In this document: one piece after another, positions 50,601 to 58,217 of the stretch | Position numbering within the stretch: the first letter of the stretch is position 1 | How the letters are laid out: the number at the start of each line of letters is the position of its first letter | DNA from: Szabonella alba | GTDB lineage: Bacteria; Pseudomonadota; Alphaproteobacteria; Rhodobacterales; Rhodobacteraceae | Assembly: GCF_016765775.1 (NCBI RefSeq) | Contig: NZ_JAESVN010000001.1 | Coordinates: 744,001 to 808,000 of the forward strand | Direction: 5' to 3' | Length of the DNA: 64,000 nucleotides | The notes under the pieces: model-generated | What the model was told of the DNA's origin: nothing | Database searches by the model: none | What the model saw: only the letters and a program-made list of their open reading frames with translations | Position numbers and translations under genes: made by a program

Positions 50601-51121
50601 TGATCGCGGGTGACCTTTTCGCCCTCGGGCAGCAGTTTCGCGCTCAGCTTCGACGTGCCGAACCACGGTTCCCCTGCGAATTCCGGGCTGTCGGGAATGG
50701 TGACAAAGGACACCGGGTTCAGCCGATGCGTCTCGGCAAAGGCCTCAGCCTCCTCCAGCGTTTCACGCGCCACGACGGCAACGCGCACCTCCGGCCCCTT
50801 GCCCCACCAGTCAAAGACCAGTTCATCCGGCGCATAGGGGGTGCGCCCGTCCAGCGCCTCAAGGATCTGCGCGCGGCGTGTGGCCTTGTCCGGTCCGGGG
50901 GCCTCGACCGTCAGGTAAAGCACCTGTGATCGCGGCAGCACCAGCTTGGTCGTCATGCCTTGCGGCGACAGGCCAAGTGCCGAGGCCCGCAGATAACCGA
51001 TGGCCTCCTCCAGATCGGGATTGTCAAAGGCGACCTCACCCACGGGCATCCAGCCCCGCGAGGTGCGATGCAGGAGCGAGACATGGGATTCAGTGATATC
51101 GAGGGCGAAATTCGGTTTCAT
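47630..51121 (-). CDS. Large single-pass protein with pilus/secretion-like termini
   Basis: This 1163-residue protein combines unusual parts. Residues 1-165 (MKPNFALDITESHVSLLHRT and LVLPRSQVLYLTVEAPGP) resemble the actin-like cytoplasmic domain of GspL/PilM proteins. Residues about 185-300 are an Ala/Glu/Arg-rich predicted coiled coil. Residues 300-630 are Pro/Ala-rich. One membrane helix lies at about 640-665 (FLGLALTGVLLVVLALIAAW). A Pro/Glu/Ala-rich region follows. Residues about 1087-1163 (INLIGVYGTASNRYALVRSG, VKVGDRIDGG) look like a PilP/GspC-type module. No other pilus or secretion gene is present. The function is unknown. Confidence 0.75.
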   Translation of the reverse strand: MKPNFALDITESHVSLLHRTSRGWMPVGEVAFDNPDLEEAIGYLRASALGLSPQGMTTKLVLPRSQVLYLTVEAPGPDKATRRAQILEALDGRTPYAPDELVFDWWGKGPEVRVAVVARETLEEAEAFAETHRLNPVSFVTIPDSPEFAGEPWFGTSKLSAKLLPEGEKVTRDQDPVTILSRDRSETKSDTDAAGSEGADADKTGEGTDTAGKDADTKAAEAIAEAEAAAKAETEAEERAAAEAERVAADRAEADRMRAEATAREAEAERLLTERREAEKAARRVEEEAARRAATAALAAEKPAATPALDGDAGGGNATGTDSPVPTFASRRREERRAEPPLSTATSAATPALQAASPGNGFSAIARPPAAPPAAPSVAPPMAPPVASPTAAPSGTPRPLGSQSATTPVAAGPSLGGAPGKDGAGAMPSIGNPAPAQNVKAADGSGTGDKSTLPQPQQAGPLTGEKTPAGSDAKDVSTQDVAATEAAAGPAPNSAPTPAAGLAKPSAGPATPADAGKAPTVRIVPQGDVPPSQAGKTLLPRAPASGSPASGSAAPTRPVSSEGLSPAKRLAAMVTAAKIPGRNGSAPPRKPAIPAAQSSESSASTAKDLPQRPKALTPRSAATPGSDATGMGAFGDRVHRQRGKPRFLGLALTGVLLVVLALIAAWSSVYLSRDDSAPETIGVAGTETPGAVSTAALPGDAATDSPQQEVPTAETVAEEAEPLPAASETAETAAQTGSETETTTKTTTATDFRPEITDDAEAAGPGPAGPASEAGQQDEIVLAAMDGPPPAFDAITLPRPGTGPDAPPEAAAPPPPAGTRYEFEPDGTIRAGTTGVVTPDGFWLIAARPPILPPERPAGAEPEAETAEPQAAETGSRAETDTSATPGSDLPQDPAAEIASEPATETETAAGTTDTPPAGPAEDGAEADAELVFAPSSEVTRRRPETRPASAEPPEQDDSAPPASEQAEDDAALSTTADSQLAGARPRLRPEELAEAASLAAAAAAAEAEAAAARLAALPVPISLRPAGRPADFSRAVAAAVASATQASTAAAAAPAQRQAAPAEIEEEDEPEVAVSAAPRIPTRASVAQQATFSNAINLSRINLIGVYGTASNRYALVRSGNGRFTKVKVGDRIDGGTVAAITSNELRYQKGGRMLSLAMPRG

Positions 51122-51306
51122 TGCACCGGTCTAGCACAGGGGTCCGAGTGCCGGGGAGTCCCCCGCCACAGGCTGCCCTTTCCTACAGCAGCTTTTCGCC
51201 GAATGAAAGAAAAAGCCCTGCAACTTTCTGTTGATCCGCGCCAAGGATCGCCCATCGGGATACGTCTGATCAATATCTGACCCGAATTTGCATGATGGAG
51301 AGTGCT

Positions 51307-52002
51307 ATGCGTCTTGTCAAAACCGCCCTATTGGCCGCCCTGCTGCTGCAACCGCTGACCGCTGCGGCAGAAACTGCGCCGCCCCGGATCACCGTCACCG
51401 GTGAGGGAAGGGTCGAGACCCGCCCCGATATGGCAACGGTCAATCTGGGGGTGACCACCGAGGCCCCGACCGCAGCCGAGGCGATGGCGGCCAATTCCGA
51501 TGAACTGGCCCGCGTGCTGGAACGGCTGCGCGCCGCCGGGATTGCAGAGCGCGATCTGCAGACCTCATCGCTGTCGCTGAACCCGAACTGGCATCACGCG
51601 GCAGGCGCCGAACAGCCGCGCATCACCGGCTATATCGCCTCGAACCAACTTATGGTGCGGGTGCGCGATCTGACGGCGCTTGGCGGCGTGCTGGATGCCG
51701 CCGTGAAGGACGGGGCCAATACGCTGAACGGGGTCACCTTCGGTCTGACCGATCCCGAACCGATGCTGGCCGAGGCGCGTCGCAAGGCGGTTGCTGATGC
51801 CCGCGCGCGTGCCGAACTGCTGGCCGAGGCGGCAGGCGTGGCACTGGGGCCGATCGATTCGATCACCGAGGCGGGGGCCATGAACGGTCCGCAGCCGATG
51901 TATCGTGGTGCCGCGGTCGCAATGGAATCCTCGATGCCCGTGGCCGAGGGGGAACTGTCCATCGCCGCCAATGTCACCGTGGTCTGGCAGATCAGCCAGT
52001 AA
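51307..52002 (+). CDS. SIMPL domain (DUF541) periplasmic protein
   Basis: A 231-residue exported protein. A signal peptide (MRLVKTALLAALLLQPLTAAAE) ends near residue 22. The SIMPL domain (RITVTGEGRVETRPDMATVNLGV, then YIASNQLMVRVRDLTALGGVLDAAVKDGAN) fills the rest. It resembles E. coli YggE, which protects against oxidative stress, but no catalytic site is known. ATG 51307 follows GGAGAG at 5 bases; the frame to 51292 starts before this signal. Its end overlaps that of the convergent marR-type gene by 11 bases. Confidence 0.85.
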   Translation: MRLVKTALLAALLLQPLTAAAETAPPRITVTGEGRVETRPDMATVNLGVTTEAPTAAEAMAANSDELARVLERLRAAGIAERDLQTSSLSLNPNWHHAAGAEQPRITGYIASNQLMVRVRDLTALGGVLDAAVKDGANTLNGVTFGLTDPEPMLAEARRKAVADARARAELLAEAAGVALGPIDSITEAGAMNGPQPMYRGAAVAMESSMPVAEGELSIAANVTVVWQISQ

Positions 52003-52507
52003 TGCCCTGCGCCAAGGGCTGATCCTTGGGCGGATCTGCGGGCGGGCGGGCCAGTTGCGTAAGGCCTGCCCGCATCGCGTCGGGGTCGATGCCCTCGGCC
52101 AAAAGCCGCGTATCAAGCTGCGCATGGGCCGCGACCCAGACCGCATGGGCCCGCAGCATCAGCGCGCGGCCCTCGGGTGTCAGATGCAGATGGCGGGCGC
52201 GGCGATCCTTTTCACCGGGCTTTGTCACCACCAGTCCCCGTCGTTCCAGCGGTTTAAGGGCGGCCGTCAGCGTCGTGCGGTCCATCGCCAGAAAAGGCGC
52301 CAGTTTCCCGATGGTTGGCGGATTTTCCTGATGCAGCGCCATCAGCAGTGAAAACTGCCCATTGGTCAGGCCAAACGGGCGGAACGCCTCATCAAACTGC
52401 CGCGCAAGCGCGCGCGCCGCCCGCTGCACATGCAGGCAGAGGCAGGCATCCCGAACTGCGATCACCTGATCGCGGGTCAGGCCGGGTTGACTTTCAGATG
52501 TCATCAT
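51992..52507 (-). CDS. MarR family transcriptional regulator
   Basis: A 171-residue MarR-type regulator with the winged helix in NGQFSLLMALHQENPPTIGKLAPFLAMDRTTLTAALKPLERRGLV (about 49-93) and wing KDRRARHLHLTPEG. Two cysteines (C22 and C24 in DACLCLHV) near the N-terminus could allow redox sensing. It is divergent from the DUF1428 gene, with a palindromic operator in the 49-base gap, so repression of both is likely. Two tandem ATGs at 52507 and 52504 cannot be told apart. Confidence 0.87.
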   Translation of the reverse strand: MMTSESQPGLTRDQVIAVRDACLCLHVQRAARALARQFDEAFRPFGLTNGQFSLLMALHQENPPTIGKLAPFLAMDRTTLTAALKPLERRGLVVTKPGEKDRRARHLHLTPEGRALMLRAHAVWVAAHAQLDTRLLAEGIDPDAMRAGLTQLARPPADPPKDQPLAQGITG

Positions 52508-52509
52508 GT

Positions 52510-52535
52510 GTTGATATCAACCTATATCACGTGAT
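52510..52535. promoter_or_regulatory. Two palindromes between divergent marR and DUF1428 genes
   Basis: GTTGATATCAAC (52510-52521) is a perfect 12-base palindrome, and ATCACGTGAT (52526-52535) a perfect 10-base one. On the minus strand TTGCAT and TATCAA with a 17-base spacer give a marR promoter that overlaps both. The 12-base palindrome fits a MarR dimer site. Confidence 0.6.
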
Positions 52536-52556
52536 GCAACAGATCAGGAGGATGTC

Positions 52557-52904
52557 ATGGACTATGTGGATGGCTTTGTCGCGGCTGTGCCAGAGGCAAA
52601 CCGCGAAAAATATATCGCACATGCGCGCGAGGCGGCGGTGCTGTTCCGCAATCTTGGTGCCACGCGGATCGTGGAATGCTGGGGCGATGATGTGCCCGAG
52701 GGCAAGGTGACGTCCTTTCCCATGGCAGTGAAGCGTGAGGAAGGGGAGGCCGTGATCTTCTCGTGGGTCTGCTGGCCTTCGAAAGAGGTTCGCGATGCCG
52801 GATGGAAGAAGATGATGGAAGACCCGAACATGGCGAATATGGAAATGCCCTTTGACGGCAAGCGGATGATCTATGGCGGTTTCCGGATGGTCGTGGATGA
52901 CTGA
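52557..52904 (+). CDS. DUF1428 family protein
   Basis: A 115-residue single-domain protein of the DUF1428 family. It opens DYVDGFVAAVPEANREKYIAHA and carries WGDDVPEGKVTSFPMAVKREEGEAVIFSWVCWPSKEVRDAGW. The family has a ferredoxin-like/dimeric alpha-beta barrel fold and no assigned activity. ATG 52557 follows AGGAGG at 5 bases. The divergent MarR-type regulator probably controls it, perhaps in response to an aromatic or oxidative signal. Confidence 0.85.
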   Translation: MDYVDGFVAAVPEANREKYIAHAREAAVLFRNLGATRIVECWGDDVPEGKVTSFPMAVKREEGEAVIFSWVCWPSKEVRDAGWKKMMEDPNMANMEMPFDGKRMIYGGFRMVVDD

Positions 52905-52932
52905 TCCCACGCCTCTTTTTAGGTCAGGGTTA

Positions 52933-52961
52933 TTGACTTAAATCCAGCGCCCCGCCATTCT
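52933..52961 (+). promoter_or_regulatory. Sigma-70-like promoter for the aminotransferase
   Basis: TTGACT (52933-52938) and CATTCT (52956-52961) are separated by 17 bases, 29 bases before the ATG at 52990. The -35 box is nearly consensus and the -10 weak. No other feature explains the region 52905-52989. Confidence 0.5.
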
Positions 52962-52989
52962 TTGCCGCAGTCAGGGACGGGAGGGGCGC

Positions 52990-54207
52990 ATGGACTGGCA
53001 ACAGGTATTCGCGACGCGGATGGGGCGGATGAAGGCGTCCGAGATCCGCGAGCTTCTGAAACTTCTGGATCAGCCGGATATCATTTCCTTTGCGGGCGGC
53101 ATTCCCGATCCCGCGCTGTTCCCCTCGGATGCCTTTCAGCGCGCTTTTGCCCGGATCTTTGCCGAAGGCCGGGCCGAGGCCGCGCTGCAATATTCTGTTT
53201 CCGAGGGGTATTTGCCGCTGCGCCAATGGCTGGCCGGGCAGATGGCGGCGCTTGGCGTTCCCTGTGGCGCGCAGAATATCCTCATCACCTCAGGCTCTCA
53301 GCAGGCGCTGGATTATCTGGGCAAGCTGATGCTGTCGCCCGGGGATACGGCATTGGTGGGCTGGCCGACCTATCTGGGCGCGTTGGGGGCCTTCAACGCC
53401 TATGAACCCCGCTATGACCGGCTGGATCCGGGCGCGAATCGCAGCGCCGCCGATTATGCCAATGCCGCCACTGCGACGGGTGGGCGGGTGAAATTCGCCT
53501 ATACTTCGGCCGATTTTGCCAATCCGACGGGCCGCACGCTGGACCGGGCCGCGCGCGAATCGCTGCTGGACATGGCCGACGCCCTGGACTGTGCGGTGAT
53601 CGAGGATGCCGCCTATCAGGCGCTGCGTTTTGACGGTGATTCCGTGCCGCCGATCCTTGCGCTGGAACTCGCGCGCAATGGCACAATCGAGGACTGTCGC
53701 ACGCTCTATTGCGGTTCCTTCTCCAAGACCCTTGCGCCGGGGTTGCGTGTGGGCTGGGTCTGTGGGGCGGCGGAAGTGATCGGGCGGCTGGTCCTGATGA
53801 AACAGGCCGCCGACCTGCATTCCGCCACGCTCAACCAGATGGTGATTGCCGAAGTGGCGGGTGAAATGTTCGATGCCCATGTGACAACGATCCGCGCCGC
53901 TTACCGCGAAAGGCGTGATGCCATGCTGGCGGTGCTGGATCGCGAGATGCCGCACGGGGTGGACTGGACCAGACCTGAGGGTGGCATGTTCGTCTGGTTG
54001 ACCCTGCCCGAAGGGGCCGATGGCGCCGCATTGCTGGCCCGGTCGCTGCAGACCGAAAAGGTGGCCTTCGTGCCGGGATCGGCCTTCTTTGCCGACGGAT
54101 CGGGCGGCAACACGATCCGTCTGTCGTTTTCGCATAGCCCGCCCGAGGTGATCGAGCGTGGCATCGCCGCCTTGGGGCGGCTGTTGCGCGGGTCGCTGGG
54201 CGGTTGA
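52990..54207 (+). CDS. PLP-dependent aminotransferase, fold type I
   Basis: A 405-residue aminotransferase of the class I/II group related to LysN and MocR aminotransferase domains. Residues about 30-40 (IISFAGGIPDPALFPSDAF), the ITSGSQQALDYLGKLML segment, Asp in AVIEDAAYQAL and Lys in YCGSFSKTLAPGLRVGW (the PLP Schiff-base lysine) are visible. Substrate specificity, probably 2-aminoadipate, aromatic or branched amino acids, is not decided. It is a lone gene with its own promoter and an adjacent GC hairpin downstream. Confidence 0.85.
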   Translation: MDWQQVFATRMGRMKASEIRELLKLLDQPDIISFAGGIPDPALFPSDAFQRAFARIFAEGRAEAALQYSVSEGYLPLRQWLAGQMAALGVPCGAQNILITSGSQQALDYLGKLMLSPGDTALVGWPTYLGALGAFNAYEPRYDRLDPGANRSAADYANAATATGGRVKFAYTSADFANPTGRTLDRAARESLLDMADALDCAVIEDAAYQALRFDGDSVPPILALELARNGTIEDCRTLYCGSFSKTLAPGLRVGWVCGAAEVIGRLVLMKQAADLHSATLNQMVIAEVAGEMFDAHVTTIRAAYRERRDAMLAVLDREMPHGVDWTRPEGGMFVWLTLPEGADGAALLARSLQTEKVAFVPGSAFFADGSGGNTIRLSFSHSPPEVIERGIAALGRLLRGSLGG

Positions 54208-54216
54208 GGGATGCGG

Positions 54217-54250
54217 GGCCCGGGCGGGGCTTTTTTCCTTCGCCCGGGCC
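54217..54250. terminator. GC-rich hairpin between convergent aminotransferase and metY
   Basis: GGCCCGGGCG (54217-54226) pairs with CGCCCGGGCC (54241-54250) around a 14-base loop containing TTTTTT. It lies 9 bases after the aminotransferase stop and 8 bases before the end of metY. The T-run is in the loop rather than after the stem, so its terminator function is likely but not textbook. Confidence 0.55.
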
Positions 54251-54258
54251 TTGTCCTG

Positions 54259-55551
54259 TCAGGCCGTGGCCTTGTCCAGCGCCTGATCGAGATCGGCGAT
54301 GATATCCGCCGGATCCTCGATCCCGATCGACAGGCGCACGATATTGGGACCTGCGCCTGCCGCGATCTGCCGGTCTTCGGGCAGTTGCCGGTGCGTGGTC
54401 GAGGCCGGATGGATGATCAGGCTGCGGGTATCGCCAAGGTTTGCTACATGGGAAAACAGTTGCAGACTGTCCACCAGCTTGACGCAGGCCGCATAGCCGC
54501 CCTTGACCGCCACCGTGAACAGCGCCCCCGCCCCCTTGGGGCAGACCCGTGCAATCCGCCCGTAATAGGGTGAGCTTTCCAGCCCTGCATAGGTCACGGC
54601 CTCAACGCGGGGATCGGCCTCAAGCCATTTCGCGACGGCGCGCGCGTTTTCCACATGGCGGGCCATGCGCAGCGACAGGGTTTCGATCCCCATCAGCGTG
54701 TAATGCGCCGCCTGCGGGTTCATCGTCATGCCCAGATCGCGCAGCCCGATGGCGATGGAATGGAAGGTGAAGGCCATGCCGCCAAGGGCCTCATGGAATT
54801 TCAGCCCGTGATAGGCCGGTTCGGGCGCCGAGAGGGACGGAAACTTGTCCGAGGCCGACCAGTCGAATTTTCCCGAATCGACGATGCAGCCCCCGGTCAC
54901 CGTGCCATTGCCGGTCAGGTATTTTGTGGTGGAATGCACGACCAGCGTGGCGCCCAGTTCGATGGGACGGCACAGATAGGGCGTGGCCGAGGTGTTGTCG
55001 ACGATCAGCGGCAGGCCGACCTTGTCGGCAACCTTGGCGACCGCCGGAATATCGGTGATATAGCCGCCCGGATTGGCGATGCTTTCGCAGAAGATCGCGC
55101 GGGTATCGCCATCCACGGCCGCCTCAAGTGCTGCCAGATCATCGAAATCGACGAACTTCGCCGACCAGCCGAATTTGCGGATCGTATTGGCGAATTGCTG
55201 CATCGTGCCGCCATAAAGCCGGGTAGAGGCAACCACATTGCAGCCAGGGCCCATCAGCGGGAACAGCGCCATGATCTGCGCAGCATGGCCCGAGGAACAG
55301 CAGACCGCCCCCGCGCCACCCTCAAGCGCCGCAATCCGCTCGGCAAGGGCCGAGACGGTGGGATTGGTCAGCCGCGAATAAATGTAACCCACTTCCTGCA
55401 GGTTGAACAAAGCCGCCGCATGATCGGCATCGCGAAAGACATAGGCAGTGGTCTGGTAGATCGGTACCTGCCGCGCGCCGGTTGCCGGATCGGGGCGGGC
55501 ACCGGCATGGATCTGCAATGTGTCAAAGCCGTAGGTCGGGGTGTCGGTCAT
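54259..55551 (-). CDS. metY: O-acetylhomoserine sulfhydrylase (PLP, Cys/Met metabolism)
   Basis: A 430-residue Cys/Met-metabolism PLP enzyme. YSRLTNPTVSALAERIAALEGG (about residues 58-80) and the lysine in VVHSTTKYLTGNG are diagnostic. GFDTLQIHAGARPDPATGA at the start marks O-acetylhomoserine (thiol)-lyase. It would make homocysteine from O-acetylhomoserine and sulfide, so it connects CysI-derived sulfide to methionine and then MetK. The leader shows a possible promoter (minus strand TTGTAT at 55650-55655, TAACGT at 55627-55632) and a direct repeat of CGATACGGCG, but not a SAM-II riboswitch. Confidence 0.9.
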   Translation of the reverse strand: MTDTPTYGFDTLQIHAGARPDPATGARQVPIYQTTAYVFRDADHAAALFNLQEVGYIYSRLTNPTVSALAERIAALEGGAGAVCCSSGHAAQIMALFPLMGPGCNVVASTRLYGGTMQQFANTIRKFGWSAKFVDFDDLAALEAAVDGDTRAIFCESIANPGGYITDIPAVAKVADKVGLPLIVDNTSATPYLCRPIELGATLVVHSTTKYLTGNGTVTGGCIVDSGKFDWSASDKFPSLSAPEPAYHGLKFHEALGGMAFTFHSIAIGLRDLGMTMNPQAAHYTLMGIETLSLRMARHVENARAVAKWLEADPRVEAVTYAGLESSPYYGRIARVCPKGAGALFTVAVKGGYAACVKLVDSLQLFSHVANLGDTRSLIIHPASTTHRQLPEDRQIAAGAGPNIVRLSIGIEDPADIIADLDQALDKATA

Positions 55552-55800
55552 CTTGTCCTCCCAGGGAACGGAAATCGGTCTCCGCGCCGTATCGGGGTCG
55601 CCGTATCGCGGGCGCGGTCGCTGATGACGTTAGGACAAAGGTCCGGACGATACAACGCCGGGGCAAAGACCGAGGTAGAGGACGGGGTACAGGGCGGGGC
55701 CGCGGCGGCACAGGCGGGAAGTTGCGCGATGACAAGGCCGTGTCTAGGCAAAGACCGCGCAGCCGCGATAAAGGGGGCCGAGCCATAAGGATCGCCGCCC

Positions 55801-56286
55801 ATGCCCGCATTGTCCCGCCGCCTTGTTCTGTCAACCGCCCTTGCCTTTGCCGCTGTCACCGTCGCGGGCTGTGGCGGCACGTCAGATAGCGGCCGGATGG
55901 AGATGTTCGATCCGCCGCTGCATGTCAATGAAACGCCCGAATTGCGGCGGCTGATCAACCAATATGCCGATCTTTACGAGGTGCCGCGCCCCTTGGTGCA
56001 TCGGGTGGTGATCCGCGAAAGCCGCCACCGGCCGGGCGCGCGCAACGGCCCCTATTACGGGCTGATGCAGATCCTGCCGCAGACCGCGCGGACCATGGGC
56101 TATCGCGGTGACGCGGCGGGCCTGCTGGATGCCGAGACCAACCTGCGATACGCCGTCCGCTATCTGCGCGGTGCCTGGCTTTTGGCCGATGGCAGCCATG
56201 ACCGGGCGGTGATGTGGTATGCGCGCGGCTATTACTACGAGGCGCGGCGTCGCGGCATGCTGGTGGAAACCGGCCTGCGCAGCTGA
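55801..56286 (+). CDS. Small lytic transglycosylase-like lipoprotein
   Basis: A 161-residue predicted lipoprotein. A short signal sequence ends in lipobox VAGC (Cys near residue 24). An SLT-like lysozyme fold follows. ESRHRPGARNGPYYGLMQILPQTARTMGY carries the catalytic Glu and the GLMQI motif, and later LRYAVRYLRGAW and DRAVMWYARGYY complete the domain. It would cleave peptidoglycan with anhydro-muramic acid formation. ATG 55801 lacks a strong ribosome-binding site. The 249-base gap to divergent metY holds the metY promoter and nothing else recognised. Confidence 0.85.
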   Translation: MPALSRRLVLSTALAFAAVTVAGCGGTSDSGRMEMFDPPLHVNETPELRRLINQYADLYEVPRPLVHRVVIRESRHRPGARNGPYYGLMQILPQTARTMGYRGDAAGLLDAETNLRYAVRYLRGAWLLADGSHDRAVMWYARGYYYEARRRGMLVETGLRS

Positions 56287-56470
56287 TTGCCGGGCCGTCC
56301 AGTTCCGGTCCATCTGTCCAGAACTTTACTGCCCCGCTAGATCATGGCGGCGGTTTCCGCGCGGAAATTCCGCCCGTTCCTGCAAAGGAAAGGCAGGATA
56401 TTTCCATGCAGCGCGCGGCGCCCGGAATGACCGCAACAGTCAATTTCACAGTTGGTTCATACGGGAAAGA

Positions 56471-56554
56471 TGGTGGGCGACCCTGGAATCGAACCAGGCA
56501 CGAGTCGCCTCGGCGGAGTTACAGTCCGCTGCCGCACCTTGCAGCACGTCGCCC
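56471..56554 (-). tRNA. tRNA-Tyr (anticodon GTA), class II with long variable arm
   Basis: On the minus strand the acceptor GGGCGAC pairs with GTCGCCC, then discriminator A and an encoded CCA. The anticodon arm is GCGGA-CTGTAAC-TCCGC (anticodon GTA). The variable arm folds as CGAG-GCGA-CTCG. The T arm is CCTGG-TTCGATT-CCAGG. The D arm is GCTGC...GGCAGC. All elements are present in 84 bases. Confidence 0.97.
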
Positions 56555-56565
56555 ACTGGGGACGC

Positions 56566-56594
56566 TCATTAGTCGCAGCCCCGGGGGGCGTCAA
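56566..56594 (-). promoter_or_regulatory. Promoter of tRNA-Tyr
   Basis: Reading the minus strand, TTGACG (56589-56594) and TAATGA (56566-56571) are 17 bases apart, and the tRNA begins 11 bases after the -10. This is close to consensus. Nothing else is seen in 56287-56470 or 56595-56713. Confidence 0.8.
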
Positions 56595-56713
56595 GCGCAA
56601 AGCGGCAGGAAAATTGCGCGATTGCGCGGGGGGCTGCCCTTGCGCCGCGCGGCCACGCGGATCATTGTCTAAGCGGACCGGCGGGGCAGGGCCCCGCCAC
56701 GAAAGGGCAGGAC

Positions 56714-57496
56714 ATGACGACGAAAAAACCCGCATGGGTGATCGACAAGGAACGCGCGAAGCGGCAGGCGGCAACCGAAACCGTCTGGCTGTTCGGGCTG
56801 CATGCGGTGCGGGATGCACTGGTCAATCCGGCGCGGGAAAAGCTGCATCTGGTGGTGACGCGCAATGCCGCCGACAAGCTGGCCGATGCGATTGCCGAGG
56901 CGGGGATCGAGCCGGAAATCGCCGATCCGCGCAAATTCACCGCGCCGCTGGATGAGGGATCGGTCCATCAGGGCGCGGCGCTGGAGGTCAAACCCCTGCA
57001 TTGGGGCAAGCTGGACGAGGTTTGCGTCTCGGGGCGTGGTGCGCCGGTTGTGGTGCTGCTGGACCGGGTGACGGATCCGCATAATGTGGGCGCCGTGCTG
57101 CGCTCGGCCGAAGTGTTCGGCGCAAGGGCGGTGATTGCGCCGCAACGCCATTCCGCTCCGGAAACCGGCGCGCTGGCCAAGACCGCCTCGGGCGCGTTGG
57201 AACGTCAGCCCTATCTGCGGGTCGTCAACCTGTCCGAGGCGATGGAAACGCTGCGCGGCATGGGATTCGCGCTGATCGGTCTGGAAGGGGAGGCGGATCT
57301 GACACTGGCCGAAGGGCTGGTGCAGGCGGGCACGCGGCCGGTCGCGCTGGTGCTGGGGGCCGAAGGGCCGGGGCTGCGGGAAAAGACGCGGGAGACCTGC
57401 GATATTCTGGTGAAGATCCCGGCCTCAGGCGGTTTCGGCTCTCTGAACGTCTCGAATGCGGCGGCGATATCGCTTTATGCGGCGGTCAATCGCTGA
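56714..57496 (+). CDS. rlmB: 23S rRNA (guanosine-2'-O-)-methyltransferase RlmB (SpoU/TrmH family)
   Basis: This 260-residue SPOUT methyltransferase has an N-terminal substrate-binding domain (WLFGLHAVRDALVNPAREK) and a knotted C-terminal domain. In the latter, RVTDPHNVGAVLRSAEVFGA, LVLGAEGPGLREKTRETCD and IPASGGFGSLNVSNAAAI are the three SpoU motifs. It methylates G2251 in E. coli. ATG 56714 follows AAGGGCAGGAC. It ends about 115 bases before a strong terminator. Confidence 0.9.
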   Translation: MTTKKPAWVIDKERAKRQAATETVWLFGLHAVRDALVNPAREKLHLVVTRNAADKLADAIAEAGIEPEIADPRKFTAPLDEGSVHQGAALEVKPLHWGKLDEVCVSGRGAPVVVLLDRVTDPHNVGAVLRSAEVFGARAVIAPQRHSAPETGALAKTASGALERQPYLRVVNLSEAMETLRGMGFALIGLEGEADLTLAEGLVQAGTRPVALVLGAEGPGLREKTRETCDILVKIPASGGFGSLNVSNAAAISLYAAVNR

Positions 57497-57611
57497 ATCT
57501 TCACAGATGCGCGACCGGGACTTTTCTTTTCCTGACTGCTGCCCATCTGACACATATGGCATCGGGTCCGGAACCCCCGTTGTCCCTTTACTGTCCCTCG
57601 TTCCGCGACTG

Positions 57612-57646
57612 GCGCCCGGCCTTTCCAAAGGCTCGGGCGCTTTTTT
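57612..57646 (+). terminator. Rho-independent terminator downstream of rlmB
   Basis: GCGCCCG (57612-57618) and CGGGCGC (57634-57640) form the lower stem. GCCTTT/AAAGGC extends it with one bulged T, and TTTTTT (57641-57646) follows. It lies between rlmB and the CoA-binding gene on the plus strand. Confidence 0.92.
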
Positions 57647-57733
57647 ATGGGCCGTTCGCGGGGGCCTTGCCATGAGACGCCGCCACCCCGGGATCCTTTT
57701 GCCCTGACCCTTGCCAGAACCGCCGGAGATATC

Positions 57734-58162
57734 ATGATGACCGATGACAAATTGCGCGAGATCCTGAACCGCACCCGCTGTGTCGCCTTGGTGGGGGCGT
57801 CGATGAACCCCGCGCGGGCCAGCCATTTCGTCGGGCAATATATGGTCGGGCGCGGCATCCGCGTTCTGCCGGTCAATCCCGGCCATGCGGGCGAAAGCCT
57901 GTTCGGTGAAACGGTTTTCGCCCGGCTGGCCGATATCCCGCCCGAATGGCCGGTCGACATGCTGGATATCTTCCGCCGCTCGAAGCAGGTTCTGCCCGTG
58001 GTGAAAGAGGCCCTGACCCATCTGCCGCATCTGAAAACCGTCTGGATGCAGATCGGCGTGCAGAATGAGGACGCGGCGGCACTGGCGCGGGCCGAGGGCA
58101 TCGACGTTGTGCAGAACCGCTGTCCGAAACAGGAATTCCCGCGCCTGTTCGGGGATGGCTGA
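57734..58162 (+). CDS. CoA-binding domain protein (YccU type)
   Basis: A 142-residue protein with a Rossmann-like CoA-binding fold (CVALVGASMNPARASHFVGQYMVGRGIRVLPVNPGHAGE, residues 16-54). Later it has TVWMQIGVQNEDAAALARAEGIDVVQNRCPKQEF, which completes a single-domain YccU-like family protein. No catalytic role is established. ATG 57734 follows GGAG at 5 bases; the longer frame from 57647 runs through the preceding terminator. The gene is separated from hisE by convergent ends 55 bases apart. Confidence 0.85.
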   Translation: MMTDDKLREILNRTRCVALVGASMNPARASHFVGQYMVGRGIRVLPVNPGHAGESLFGETVFARLADIPPEWPVDMLDIFRRSKQVLPVVKEALTHLPHLKTVWMQIGVQNEDAAALARAEGIDVVQNRCPKQEFPRLFGDG

Positions 58163-58217
58163 CAGGCCGGGTCGGGGGGCAAGCAGGGTCTGTGGCCGAA
58201 ACCGGCAATGGCCGCTC

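Noticed and set aside
49191-50603. 470-codon plus-strand Ala/Ser-rich frame
   Set aside because: It is antisense to the low-complexity part of the 1163-residue gene; both strands stay open because of biased Ala/Pro/Glu codons.
55552-55660. Possible SAM-II riboswitch before metY
   Set aside because: I looked for the pseudoknot core and the GCTAAA-type sequence near the ribosome-binding site and found neither; only a CGATACGGCG direct repeat is present.
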